This document shows, piece by piece, positions 11,290 to 21,625 of a stretch of 26,138 nt of DNA. A model generated the notes under the pieces. That model ran no database searches. It was not told where the DNA came from and was given only the letters and a program-made list of their open reading frames with translations. Position 1 is the stretch's first letter; every line of letters starts with the position of its first letter. The stretch is from Basidiobolus meristosporus CBS 931.73. Its lineage: Eukaryota; Basidiobolomycota; Basidiobolomycetes; Basidiobolales; Basidiobolaceae. Both the position numbers and the translations under genes were made by a program. The stretch is taken from NCBI GenBank assembly GCA_002104905.1, contig MCFE01000919.1:1-26138 (forward strand), read 5' to 3'.

Positions 11290-14200
11290 TGCCCTATGAA
11301 AAATAATTTGGTCCCACAGGTGGATCCAATCCAGATCAACCGTCAGGATCCAATTTAAAGACCATCCTAATACCAGCAGCTTTGAGTTAGTGACCCTCTT
11401 GACAATCTTATAATGGGATCATGGCGGTGTTTTGCTAATTTTACTACTAAATAAAGGGATAAAACTTGACAAGATTTGATTGGTGCTGTGACAATAATTG
11501 CATAGTATTGTTGCGGTCTTTTAGCACACTACAACTATTTTAAGTGGAACCAACCAGCCATGACATTCAATTGCCTTATATGGCAAGAAACTTGACGGTA
11601 TTTTGATGGCCTCACAGCAAGATGCTTATGGCATTATATCAACATTATGATGGCCTACAGCTGGTTCTGTATAATGCTACCTTACCAATTTACCAAATGA
11701 TATTTCCTTTTTCTACCTCCCTTTGTGCAATTCATATATTCCACTGTAGAATCACCCCTCTTTATTTGCTTACCCACTACTACCTGGGGTATTCCACGTA
11801 TAGTTTGAGTCAAAAAAAACTATGGCCTCCTGCATACTAACCTATACAAACACACACACCTGCCGCAATTGATTTACTTCTATCTCCTCAACTTTATGGC
11901 TTTTTAGTGTGATACTTGCAAAGTTGCCATATACCTTGTACTGCTGGTAACATATACATCTTGAAAACATATGCTTGGTTGTTGCCACTTCTGTTATGAA
12001 TACCTCCTGGATATCCACAAAGAACTTCTTGGTGTTTAGCCAGCATATTCCTTCACCCTGCTGGATTCTAGTCCCCCTTGTAGGTGTGCTCTGGCTTTTG
12101 TTTGTGTGAATTCTGTATTCAATGGTGTAGAAGTTGGCTTGTGACCAAGAGAAATCCAGCACACCTTAGTAGAGTTTTCCTAATAAGAATTAGTTGCTTG
12201 TTGCACCCAACCCAACTTTGCATTACTTAACTGATTACCCATGCATTGGGGCTGCTTAGCTTCTTAATGCCATAGGCATAGGTATCTCCATGTGCACATT
12301 TGTCCTAAGTGTTTTCTAGCTCTTCCTAGCTGTCCTCTATGTGCCAACTCATCACATCCATGACAGACTTGAAGGTAATATTCTTGATGAGATTGGGATA
12401 TGGTAGTACCTGCAACTTGACTTGTCTTCCTATCTCTCCACACATCCACTCCATAGAAAACTCCCAAAAGGTGAAGCAAGGCCCAATACTCTCCACACAG
12501 TTTGCAAGATGAGGTAGAGAATGGATACAGTAGCAGCAGAGATTGACATATTCAGCTCCATGTTTGTAGTATAGCTGCTCAAATCCCATCACAAACTCCT
12601 CACACAACAGCTGTAGATGTGTCAAGTTGGCATTGGTGATCTGCTTCTGGATAAATATTCCTACAATGCTCATATATGACTCCTAATACTTTCAATTTAC
12701 TCTTGGTAGGAATGGCTTCAGAATGCTACTTGAATAAATATGTATCCAGTTCATCCAGTCTTTGCATTTATATTGTTGCATATGTGTATGAATGTTAATT
12801 GGGACTTGTGGTAAGTACTTAGGGTAGCAGATACTCTGCAATATCTTGCCAATTCTATTAAATTTCTCTGGTATCTCAAAGGGCTCATTTAGCTTGAAAT
12901 GCCCCATGTACAACTTGGTCATCGCTATAGGGATATTGTTAGAAAGCAAGTGTATTGCTCCCAGTGGAAAGCTTTTGCTCCAACAGATACCCTCTATCTT
13001 GGTATCTTGGGTTTCCAATTGATTTCATATTCTGGCCAATGGCTTATAGCTTGCCAACTTTGCTGCAACTGCATGCTGACTTCTGGACATTCTCTCTGCA
13101 GAAAGATGATGTTCTAAGTGCTGGTGTTTGGGTAATAGTAATGTGTGAGAGTTATGGAGTAAATCCCCTGGATCTCACACATTTGACAGCAATACCATCT
13201 ATTGTGCTCACAAACACCTGCTATCCTGCTGATTGCCAGGGTATCTCAAATGCAGATGATAATATGCACTTTTACATGATGGCCATTTACTTTTATCCTG
13301 CTGGAAAGCATACAAAATTTATCTAGCAATGGATACAGGTAGCTGTCCAGGTTGGACAGTGATTTAGGCCCCAATACCAGTGAGACTACCATCAGATTAT
13401 TGCTCTGATATGGTAAGATGGGTGGCAGAATCAGATTGATGAGAATCAGTGGCCAGCAGGATTTGCTGGTAGAGTACTTGTTCAATGAGAATCTGTCAAA
13501 TACTAAGGCAAAGGCATGATCATATATACCTTCCAAGTAGCCATTGTTCTTAGCTGTTTGTAACGTTTGCCATCAAATATATTGGATATGTTTGTACTTA
13601 ATTTGTACAAGTACAGTACTGTATAGCTTTGCAGTATTTGTTGGACTCCATCAGCTTCCTCAGACAGGGTATTACCAGAATATATCCAGAGTGTGAACAA
13701 TGTTTTCCTTCAATGGTGGTGGATTCCTGACAACATGAACATGTTGCAGTGGTAGCATTTTTGGATGTCAATGCTATGCAACTGTTAACACATGCTGGAA
13801 TCAGGACAGTTTCTGGGTCATATGTTGCAAGCCAGATGATGGTTCTCCACTTGTACCATGTACATGGTAAGTTGCATCCCGGTTTGATTTTGGCAAGAAG
13901 TAGTAATAAATCCTCAAAGCCCCATTACAGATATTAGTGGAAACATGCCACTTCTCTAGCCACAACATTACATCATTCACCAGTAGATGGATAACTGGAC
14001 TCTTTTGGCTCCATAAAGTTTCCTTGGCATTTGTTTCAACAGGTGTTGTCTCATTGCATATAGGGATTTGACCAGGCTCATATATGGTACTGTTGTTAGG
14101 GGAGATAGGCTCAAGATCCATCAGTTATCCTTCTTTGTCAGAGCTATCACTCTGCATGCCATATGCAGAAGGCTGAGGTGAGCCTAAAGGTATTAAAATT

Positions 14201-14456
14201 CACCTGACTCAGTTTGCGCAAGGTGACAAAGACAGCCAGGTGCTGAAATAGAAGTATCAACTGGCTGGCAAGATAATGTTGGTACAGTTGTGACCAATGA
14301 ATGGTCAAATATGACTTGTGTGGCAAAACACTGGCCATGATCCTTGTAATACTTCCTATGCTGTCTGCGTGCTTTATGGCTGAGAGCCTTGCCACAATAG
14401 CCACATGGTCTTTTTTCTCTTCTCTTATGGCAATGAGTCAAAGTAGTCTTGTCCAT
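11290..14456 (-). pseudogene. KDZ/Tnp2-type DNA transposase, copy A (decayed)
   Basis: Homology runs minus-strand through several frames. From ATG at 14456, residues 18-40 form a probable zinc finger (C18, C21, H33, H40; CGYCGKAL, RRQHRKYYKDH). At 14.1-13.8 kb comes VMLWLEKWHVSTN, and at about 13.5-13.25 kb the core block SCWPLILINLILPP and GPKSLSNLDSYLYPLLDKF, typical of Tnp2/KDZ transposases. At about 13.2 kb is the Cys-rich YCCQMCEI type of block, and at 13.0-12.7 kb the KDWMNWIHIYSSSIL region. At 12.65-12.33 kb are LCEEFVMGFEQLYY, then GPCFTFWEFSMEWMCGEIGR, the conserved late helix-rich part. A C-terminal domain follows to about 11.8 kb and an eroded tail to 11.29 kb. Stops and frameshifts are frequent. 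Unlike copy B it is not interrupted by the LTR-like element and so serves as its empty-site reference. Confidence 0.82.
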
Positions 14457-14678
14457 GGGGCAAACAGTTTGACCTACAACAATGTAACACTATTATATCA
14501 CTTTTTGGACAATACTCATGTGAACTTAAGACAGTCTTGTATTTGAGACATTGCACCTACTTGAATGTAAGATTGAATGATGACCTACCATAGTAAGCAT
14601 TATAAATTAAGTTGTGGCACCACATACACATGTATAAGCAGCACTATTTCCCCTTTGGGTTAACTCACTTTCATATAT
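14457..14678. promoter_or_regulatory. Divergent intergenic region between transposase A and companion A
   Basis: About 220 bp separate the start codons of the minus-strand transposase (14456) and the plus-strand companion gene (14679). The same divergent layout recurs in copy B, so this was probably the element's shared two-way promoter. TATA-like AT stretches occur (for example catatatatg at 14673, immediately before the companion start), but no specific factor site is claimed. Confidence 0.5.
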
Positions 14679-16104
14679 ATGCTGCCAAAAAATAAAGCAA
14701 AGTCATCTGGTTCTCAACCTAACCCCACTGCTGACAGCTACCAAAGAACAGTTGAACAACAGCTTGCTTTGATATTCAGTGCAACAAGCAGGGCTACATC
14801 CAAAAGAGACCCTGTGGACAGTGTGCCCATTGAAGGTAATAATGTGGACTCCTCAGACTCTCAGTCAAGTAGGCAATTGAGAACCTCTGCAGAGCCACAA
14901 AATGACTGTTATGCTCAGGCAGATGAGAATGTAGCAAATACAGTACGCTCAGTTGAAGACCAGCAAGTGGCCATCACAACATCATGACCACCCATATTAG
15001 CAAGTATGTTGTCAGCTCATACCAAAGCATTAATGAAGCAATTAGGTGCAGTGGCTGATAGGATAAATGCAATAGCCCAGAGAAATCAGGAAATAGTCTA
15101 GAAACAGGATGAGCAGATAATATGTGTAGCACAAACAATATCCCAGGTGGAGAATGCAGTATTTTTACTGCAAAGAAGGAACTCAAGTAGCTCAATGCCA
15201 CAGCCAAGAATTGAGCCATTTTTCAATCTAACTGCAGAGGAGCACCATACAGTCTTTGAAGCACAACAACAGTTCCCAAAGATAAGGCTACAAGCGTCAA
15301 AGAGACATCAGGTAGCTGGAAGAGAGCCAATTAGGGACAAGCAGGCAGACACAGATACACCAGCACAACATTTATCAAGGAAAGATCATGGTACCACTCA
15401 AGAAGCACTCAGTTAAAGTAGCAGTGAAGGACCTGGCAGTGATAAAGAAAAATGTAAATGGAAAAATGACTATCCAAGCCTGAGACAGGGTGGCATGCAA
15501 AAAAAACTGCAGTTCTTGCCAATTAACACCACAAGCTCTGAGCAGACTGAATTCAAGCATAGTCAAGATGAATTACCAACAAGAAAACAGCTGTTTTCAC
15601 AAGAGTCAGAAGCGCAGCCAGTTGAGCTATACTCTAGCAAGGTTAATGAGCTTGCAGAGAAAAGCAATTTGTCTACCACAGCCTCCACATCCTCCATTGT
15701 TGATAGAGTGGAGATCCCACTGATAGACAAGGCTACAATGTCAAGAGCTTGAAAGACATCACAATGCCTTCAGTGGAATTTGGAACATTAATAAGCACAC
15801 CATGAGGTTGCAGCACTTCTTCAAGTGCAGTGCTCAAGAAAACATACTGAAATATTGCAAGGATTTATTCAAAGGACTGGAAGATCAGATGCCAGACCTT
15901 GGAGTGCTGGCTGAAGACCAGGACATGTGGAAACCAGTGAACAAACAATGGCATAAAGCCATTGGGTTGCTGCCAAAGTTGTGGAACCAGAGGATTACAG
16001 CAGAAGTCCTTTTTGAGTGGTGGATTTTAATGGAGTTACTTGCTGAGTGTGGGGTTGGGCTCAATGTTAGTGTAGGGTATAGAGACTTGAATAGGTCAAT
16101 ATAA
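14679..16104 (+). pseudogene. KDZ-element companion gene, copy A (unknown function, three nonsense codons and a frameshift)
   Basis: From ATG at 14679 a single frame continues to 15752, interrupted only by TGA at 14985, TAG at 15099 and TAA at 15414. A frame shift near 15735-15745 then leads into the frame ending at 16104, giving an ancestral protein of roughly 470 residues. The N-terminus (MLPKNKAKSSGSQPNP) is Ser/Gln/Asn-rich and probably disordered. Residues around 110-155 (MLSAHTKALMKQLGAVADRI) look like a coiled coil. The C-terminus is helical and Trp-rich (MWKPVNKQWHKAI, FEWWILMELLAECG). No catalytic motif is seen. Copy B has CAA where A has TAA at 15414, so that stop arose by C-to-T change. 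Some fungal KDZ elements are known to carry TET/JBP dioxygenase genes; no dioxygenase motif is visible here. The role could be a DNA-binding or transposition helper (inference). Confidence 0.65.
15350..15785 (+). repeat. High-identity patch shared with 17490-17925 (inverted)
   Basis: Within companion A this stretch matches the minus-strand sequence 17925-17490 almost base for base: by eye about a dozen differences in 420 bases, and two differences in the 85-residue block starting MQKKLQFLPI. Sequence on either side, including the companion N-terminus, is far more diverged. Confidence 0.8.
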
Positions 16105-16897
16105 TTGGCATTTGATCTACAATTGAGGTTTTGACAGAAATAAATCAATTTATATGTATGAAGAGTAAGAGAAATGGTTGAGTCATGAAGTAAGGAGTGT
16201 AAAAAAGAGGCAATAGCCAATCAATGCACACAAACATATGAGGTGATAGAGTGTCTGGGGTCAGAGAGTGAGCAAATTGGCAGGGACCTAATCAAAAGCC
16301 ACTTATATATTGTGGTGATGAAGAATCTTGACTTAGTTTTTTGTGGAATCTGGGGTGCAATTATTTTTCAACAGTGTCTGGATGGTGTCCTAATGGGATC
16401 AGTACCTCTTAGTCACAGGACTTTAACTTTGTGATGGCCCTTTGGTGGGATCAATATTATAATATCTCATAGCAATGCTGGTACTCTGCTGGTATTCTAG
16501 TAGTGCTCAACTGGCATTCAGCCTGTAGTCTCCTTCATATTCTCTATTACAACTCTTTATGCAAGTAGTAGGTAGCTGAAAGCTAAAATTAGTATCAATG
16601 CTAGTTGTCTTAGTGTTCTCTTGAAAAGAAAATCTGCTTGGCTGCCAAATAGCTAGTACTTGAGATATTGAGAGCTGGAAGCTCAGAGAAGAGTAGAATT
16701 CAGCTGGTATTATGATTGCATTCTGCCAGCCATTTTTTAAATTTTTTGTAGGGAAACTCTGCTACTGATAACCCTCCTTTTCTATGACCATTCACACATC
16801 CTCATCTTAGATATTTACTAACACGTTGCTTTACTAGGCCAGTCCATTACTACTCCCTGCTTTATTCAGGCCCCTCTGACAGGAATATTCTCTTCTC
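16105..16897. other. Centre of the inverted transposon pair, no gene recognised
   Basis: CpG-poor, stop-rich DNA between companion A and the truncated LTR-like copy. It is probably the eroded 3' end of element A, but no counterpart could be matched in element B, whose corresponding end is missing beyond 17395. Confidence 0.4.
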
Positions 16898-17371
16898 TGT
16901 TGTGTTGTATTATAATTAGTTTGGAGCTTATTGGGCAATGCAAAGGCTGACAAATAGTATACATCAGCTTACAGTATACTATTACTGAAATAGTTTATTA
17001 AGAGTTTGATATACCAATAAAAGATGGAACTTTCACTAAAACCCTCAAAATTAAGCTCAAAATACACTATTGGTAGTGTTTCCAACTTCTACAGCAGAGT
17101 TCTGACCTTCTGTTGAGTAGTAGGCTGATTTACTGATATAGAAGCTTTTCCTTGTTTGGAAGTTATTTGCCTTTGTGAGAAAATACATACTGATATAGAA
17201 ACTCTAGGCTCCCAGTTGACCCTAAGCTGTGGGTGTAGGGATCTCTAAAGGGGTGTCTTTAGAGTAAAAGGACTTTTTTATATTGGTCTCTAAAGTAGAC
17301 TTTACACTAAAGGGGCTTCTAAAGAGGGTGTCTTTAGAGTAAGGGGCTTCTCAGAGGGGACTTTTCCAACA
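16898..17371 (-). repeat. Truncated third copy of the LTR-like element
   Basis: Minus-strand sequence from 17371 (TGTTGGAAAAGTCCCC) to 16898 (ending ACAACACAACA) matches the 3' parts of the two complete copies, including the CCCCTTTA array (17225-17365) and the segment leading into the shared 3' end. The outer 3' end is the same as in copy 2. The upstream 650 bp or so, with terminal palindrome and promoter, is absent. Flanking tetramers do not match, so it is not a clean insertion as it stands; truncation by deletion or recombination at the broken edge of companion B is likely. Confidence 0.75.
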
Positions 17372-17394
17372 GGATAGTATACTTATAGTCAAAG

Positions 17395-19091
17395 AATCCT
17401 TGCAATTTTGAAGTGCATTTCTTGAGTGCTGCTCTTGAAGTAGTGCTACAACCTCTTGGTGTGCCTATCAATGTTCAAAAGCTCCACTGAAGGCATTGTG
17501 ATAGTCTTTCAAGCTCTTGACATTGTAGCCTTGTCTGTCAGTGGGATCTCCACTCTATCATCAATGGAGGATGTGGAGGCTGTGGTAGACAAATTGCTTT
17601 TCTCTGCAAGCTCATTAACCTTGCTAGAGTATAGCTCAACTGGCTGCGCTTCTGACTCTTGTGAAAACAGCTGTTTTCTTGTTGGTAATTCATCTTGACT
17701 ATGCTTGAATTCAGTCTGCTCAGAGCTTGTGGTGTTAATTGGCAAGAACTGCAGTTTTTTTTGCATGCCACCCTGTCTCAGGCTTGGGTAGACATTTTTC
17801 CCTTTACTTTTTTCTTTGTCACTGCCAGGTCCTTCACTGCTACTTTGACTGAGTGCTACTTGAGTGGTAGCATGATCTTTCCTTGATAAATGTTGTGCTA
17901 GTTTATCTGTGTCTGTGATAGTCTTTCAAGCTCTTAACATTGTAGCCTTGTCTATCAGTGGGATCTCCACTCTGTCAACATTGGAGCATGTGGATGCTGT
18001 GGTTGACAAGTTTCCTTTCTCTGCAAACTCATCTACCTTGCTGGATTGAAGCTAAACTGGCTACACTTCCAACCCTTGGGAAACAGTTGTCTTGCTGGTA
18101 ATCATCTTCATTATTACAAGATTTAGCCTGTTCTGCATTGACAACTCAAGTTGTTGAGGGCTGCATCTTTGTTCTCACACTTCCCTGTTGCTGGCTTGGG
18201 TAGAATATTTCCCTTTACTTTCCCTTTATTACCACCTGATCTCTCACTGCTACTTTGACTGAGTTCTTCTTATATTGTCCCACATTTTCTCCTTGGTAAA
18301 TGCTACAATGGTGCATCTGTTTCTGTCTGCTTGTCCCTCACTGGCACTTTCTGTCTACATGATGTTTCTTTGCTGCTTGCTTCAAGCATTTAGCCATGCT
18401 GGTGAGAGGCTACTGAAGAAGCCACTGGTCCTTATCAGTGCCAGTTTTTACACCACTATTTTGATTGAATACTTATTGCACTGAACTATATTCTGTGCTT
18501 GACAAATACTGCACTGATAAATTGGATTCTGCTGGCTTGTCTCTTATTGGCACTTTTCGGCAAACTGGCATGTCTTTGTGGGTTGTTTGTAGCTTACAGC
18601 CCTGCTTGTCACAAGCTCTTCAGGAAGATGCTGATTTTTAGACATGGTACCCTTGCTCCTCTGCCTTTGGTAGTTGCTGCTATTCCAAAATAATCTCTTA
18701 GCATACCAATACTGGCCAAAATCAGCATGCTTGCTTGAATCCAGGATAATGCTTATGGGACAGGTTAAGAGCATTTGGCTTGACCTTGAGTTCCTGATGG
18801 CCCAATGGTATCATCAAGTGAGGGTACTCTGTTTGCAATATTCTTGTCTGCCTGAGCATTTTGGTCAGCTTGTGGCTCCACAGTGATACTCATTTGCCTA
18901 CTTGACTGAGAGCCTGAGGAGTCCCCACTTTTACATTCAATGCGTACACTGTCAACATTTCCAATTTTGAATATAGATATTCTTGCTGCTCTGAATGTCA
19001 AAGGAAGCTGTTGTCCAAACATACTTCTGCTGCTGTCAGCAGTGGGGTTTGGTGGGGAACCAGACAATTCTGCTTTATTATTTGGCAGCAC
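17395..19091 (-). pseudogene. KDZ-element companion gene, copy B (decayed, internally expanded)
   Basis: From ATG at 19091 (minus) the N-terminus reads MLPNNKAELSGSPPNPTADS, clearly related to companion A (MLPKNKAKSSGSQPNPTADS). The middle is broken by stops and shifts. The C-terminal half contains at least two tandem versions of one module: a diverged one at about 17932-18350 and one at about 17490-17931 almost identical to copy A. Homology ends near 17395 (matching A's KHTMRLQHFFKCS region), where a short unmatched stretch and the truncated LTR-like copy follow. The most conserved part keeps glutamine codons that are stops in copy A. Function is unknown, as for copy A. Confidence 0.65.
17490..18350 (-). 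repeat. Tandem modules inside companion B
   Basis: Two roughly 430-bp modules lie head to tail, each ending (minus strand) in GAAAGACTATCAC. The one nearer 17.5 kb is nearly identical to copy A, the next clearly diverged. A third, weaker echo at about 18450-18570 repeats the TTTGATTGAAT...GCTTGTC section. In protein terms the repeated unit is the Ser/Gln/Lys-rich linker region of the companion. Confidence 0.6.
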
Positions 19092-19300
19092 ATATAAGGA
19101 AGTGATTCAAGCCAAAGGGGAAAGAGTATTATATACATGTGTATGAGGTGCCACAGACTTATTTATAATGCTAACCACAGTGGGTCATCATTGAATCTTA
19201 TACTACTGTAGGTGGAATGGCTCAAATACAAGACTGCCTCAAAACCACAGGAGGATTGATAAAAAATTGATATATTGATGAATGTCAAGCTGTTTGCCCT
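19092..19300. promoter_or_regulatory. Divergent intergenic region of element B
   Basis: About 210 bp between companion B (start 19091, minus) and transposase B (start position 19301, plus). It mirrors the 222-bp region in element A and supports an ancestral two-gene, divergently transcribed element. Confidence 0.5.
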
Positions 19301-19675
19301 GTGGACAAAACTTCTTTGAGTCAATGCAGAAAATGAAGAGAAAAAAGACCATGTGGCTATTGTAGCAAGCCTGTCAGCCATTAAGCATGCAGATGACACA
19401 GGAAGTATTACAAGTATCACAGCCAGTGTTTTACCACACAAGTAGTATTTGAGCACTCACTAGTTACTAATGTAATAACAATATATTTCCAGCCAATTGA
19501 AACTTTCATAATTGTAAGTGCCTACACTAGCCACCTCATGCAAACTGATCCAGGTAAGCTTGTGATGCCTTTGGGCTCACCTTAGCCTTTTGAGTATGGC
19601 CAGCAGAGTGATAGCTCTGAAGAAGAAGTCTCATTGATGGAATGTGATCCTATATCCCTTCACATCAGTGCCCTG

Positions 19676-19679
19676 GATG
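19676..19679 (+). other. Target-site duplication GATG, left copy
   Basis: GATG at 19676-19679 and again at 20904-20907 flanks the LTR-like element. KDZ copy A, which lacks the insertion, has a single homologous site (tatatgagcc), so the duplication is directly supported by an empty-site comparison. Confidence 0.85.
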
Positions 19680-20903
19680 TGTGGTAATGGAAAGTATTCC
19701 ATTACTACAATATCTCTAAACCAATATTGCACTCATTTCTTTATTTTGCTTTTTGCTGTTGTAACACACAAGTGAAAGATCAAGAATTTCCAACTTTGAA
19801 GAACAAATGCTCCAGACCCTGACAAGCAATCCACCCAAGAATATTATGTCATACAGAACACGTAGTAGCCAACACATGTTTCAAATGACAGCTCATTTGA
19901 AGCAGCACTTATGGAGTTATGACCAAAAGAGTCCAATTATTTTATATACTATGCCTTATTGCTAGGATTACTATGGTGACTTTGATTGTGTGTAACTTCC
20001 AAACCAGGCAAACAAATCATGTGATATTTTTACAGGTGCTGCGCCTATGTCTGATCTGTGCCACTGCAAAATTGTAGCTTTGTATCACATGTATTGCTTG
20101 CGCAATTGCCCAAAAGCTTTGATCCTTCAGTATTTTCATATATATGACTTCCCCAGCTGAAAAATAAAGAGTGAGCCTCTCTTTCCAGAATCTCCACACT
20201 ATGATTACAAGTTTAATGGTTATAAGACTTCCCCTGCATCACTTGCACTGTTGAGTAATCTGACTTTGATTGGTACTACATCAGTAAAGAGACCGCAAAG
20301 CTCACAAGAATCCAATATAGGTTCTACAAGAAACTACCACTTTTCTGTTAGAAAAGTCCCCTCTAAGAAACCCCCTTAGACACCCCTTTAGTCTAGAGAC
20401 CCCTTCAGAGACCCCTTTAAGAAACTCCTTTACTCTAAAGAAGCCCCTTTAGGCACCCCTTTAGTGCAAAGTCCACTTTAGAGACCACTACAAGAAGCCC
20501 CTTTACTCTAAAGACACCCCATTAGACACCCCTTTAGGTCTAAAGACCCCTTTAGAGACTTCTACAACACATCCCTTTAGGTTAAAGGGGAGTTCAGAAT
20601 TTCCATATTAGGAAATATTTTCTCAGAAAGGAAAGTGACTTCCAAATAAGGAAAAGTTACTATAAAAGTAAATAAGCCCATTAGTTGACAGAAGGTCAGA
20701 ACACTTCTGTAGAAGTGATAAACACTGCCTACAGTATATTTTGAGCCTAACATTGAGGAAATTAGTGAAAGTTATATCTTCTATTGGTATATCACACTCC
20801 CAATAGATTGTTTCAGTATTAGCACACTGGAAGTTGTTGTATATTGCTGATTAGCCTCTGCATTGTAGAACAAGCCCCAAACTAATCATAATACAACACA
20901 ACT
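19680..20903 (+). mobile_element. LTR-like element, copy 1 (1,224 bp, probable solo LTR)
   Basis: Bounded by GATG duplications inside KDZ copy B. It begins TGTGGTAATGG and ends ACAACACAAC plus T, where copy 2 has A, so the original ends were TG...CA. Positions 19680-19709 form a palindrome with 11-bp arms and an 8-base loop. A TATA-like ATATATAT (about 20138) is followed by AATAAA (20163-20168). The last 550 bp contain the CCCCTTTA array. It encodes no transposase and has no convincing gene. Both CACGTG sites of copy 2 are degraded here (20018-20023 reads CATGTG), so this copy is more decayed. No internal retrotransposon or second LTR adjoins, hence 'solo'. A non-autonomous DNA transposon is the alternative, but no terminal inverted repeats beyond TGT/ACA are seen. 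Confidence 0.75.
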
Positions 20904-20907
20904 GATG
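20904..20907 (+). other. Target-site duplication GATG, right copy
   Basis: Right partner of 19676-19679. Immediately after it, AGCCC continues the transposase homology in register with copy A. Confidence 0.85.
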
Positions 20908-21070
20908 AGCCCAGCAAAATCACAATGTTCAATGCAACAACACCCATGGAAAAAAATGCCAAGGACACTTAATGGAGCCAAATCAGCGCAGTAATCCATT
21001 TACTGGTGAGTGATGCAATATTATAGCTTAAGAGGTGGGGTACTTCTACCAATATCAGTAATGGAGGCTC

Positions 21071-21625
21071 TGTTATGAATAGACACAAAGCAGGAGAGTA
21101 GGGCTAGGTAAGGCAGGACCAGGAAAGGACTTAGGTGCAGATCAACAAGGCAAGGCATGTTCCCAAGGCAAGGCTGTCTATTCAAGATCTGTGTTTATCA
21201 GACTGAGGAGTACTCAAAGGGGGATAGGACTATCTATCCTTTTTGGCTATACTGATGCCAAGAGATATTGTCTAATACTAATGGGGTTGTGGGGTGACGC
21301 ACAGCAATGGGCCTGGGGATAATGACATAGATGACACAGCACTGAAACCAGATGGGGAAATGGGTTGGGTCACCTGATCATGTGACTAAGACATGAGACC
21401 TAGTATTTCCAGATATGGTACTGAACTATGAAAAATACAATAGGAAGCTTCCATGGAATATTCCATTGTGTAACAATGGTTTGGAATGGACAGGAACTTT
21501 CTGGAAGGTGGTAGTAGGTTCCAGAAGGAATCGCTCAGAAATTGAGCTAGGGAGCTGAAACTTGGCATGGGTGTTCATGGTTGTCATGTGATCATGACAG
21601 GCTCTGAGCATATACTGCTAGTTCA
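21071..21625. mobile_element. Second insertion in KDZ copy B, about 555 bp, class unresolved
   Basis: Alignment to copy A breaks at GGAGGCTC (ending 21070) and resumes around GCTGAATTTATT (from 21627), where A has ggggctttgaggatttatt. The inserted DNA starts TGTTATGAATAGACAC and ends CTAGTTCA, so TG...CA ends are possible. Imperfect inverted ends ATGAA-TAG and CTAGTTCAT are also visible, as is a possible short duplication (GCT). Inside is a near-palindrome GTCACCTGATCATGTGAC (about 21369-21386). There is no coding frame and no other copy in the window, so the ends are good to a few bases only. Confidence 0.5.

Noticed and set aside
14679-16104. Companion gene as a TET/JBP dioxygenase, known in some fungal KDZ elements
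   Set aside because: No HxD or distal His/Arg motif of that family is visible; the protein is mostly low complexity and helical.
20346-20903. TGTTGG/TGTTAG as the true start of the LTR
   Set aside because: The third copy starts there, but both full copies have matching target duplications only when the start is TGTGG about 650 bp upstream.
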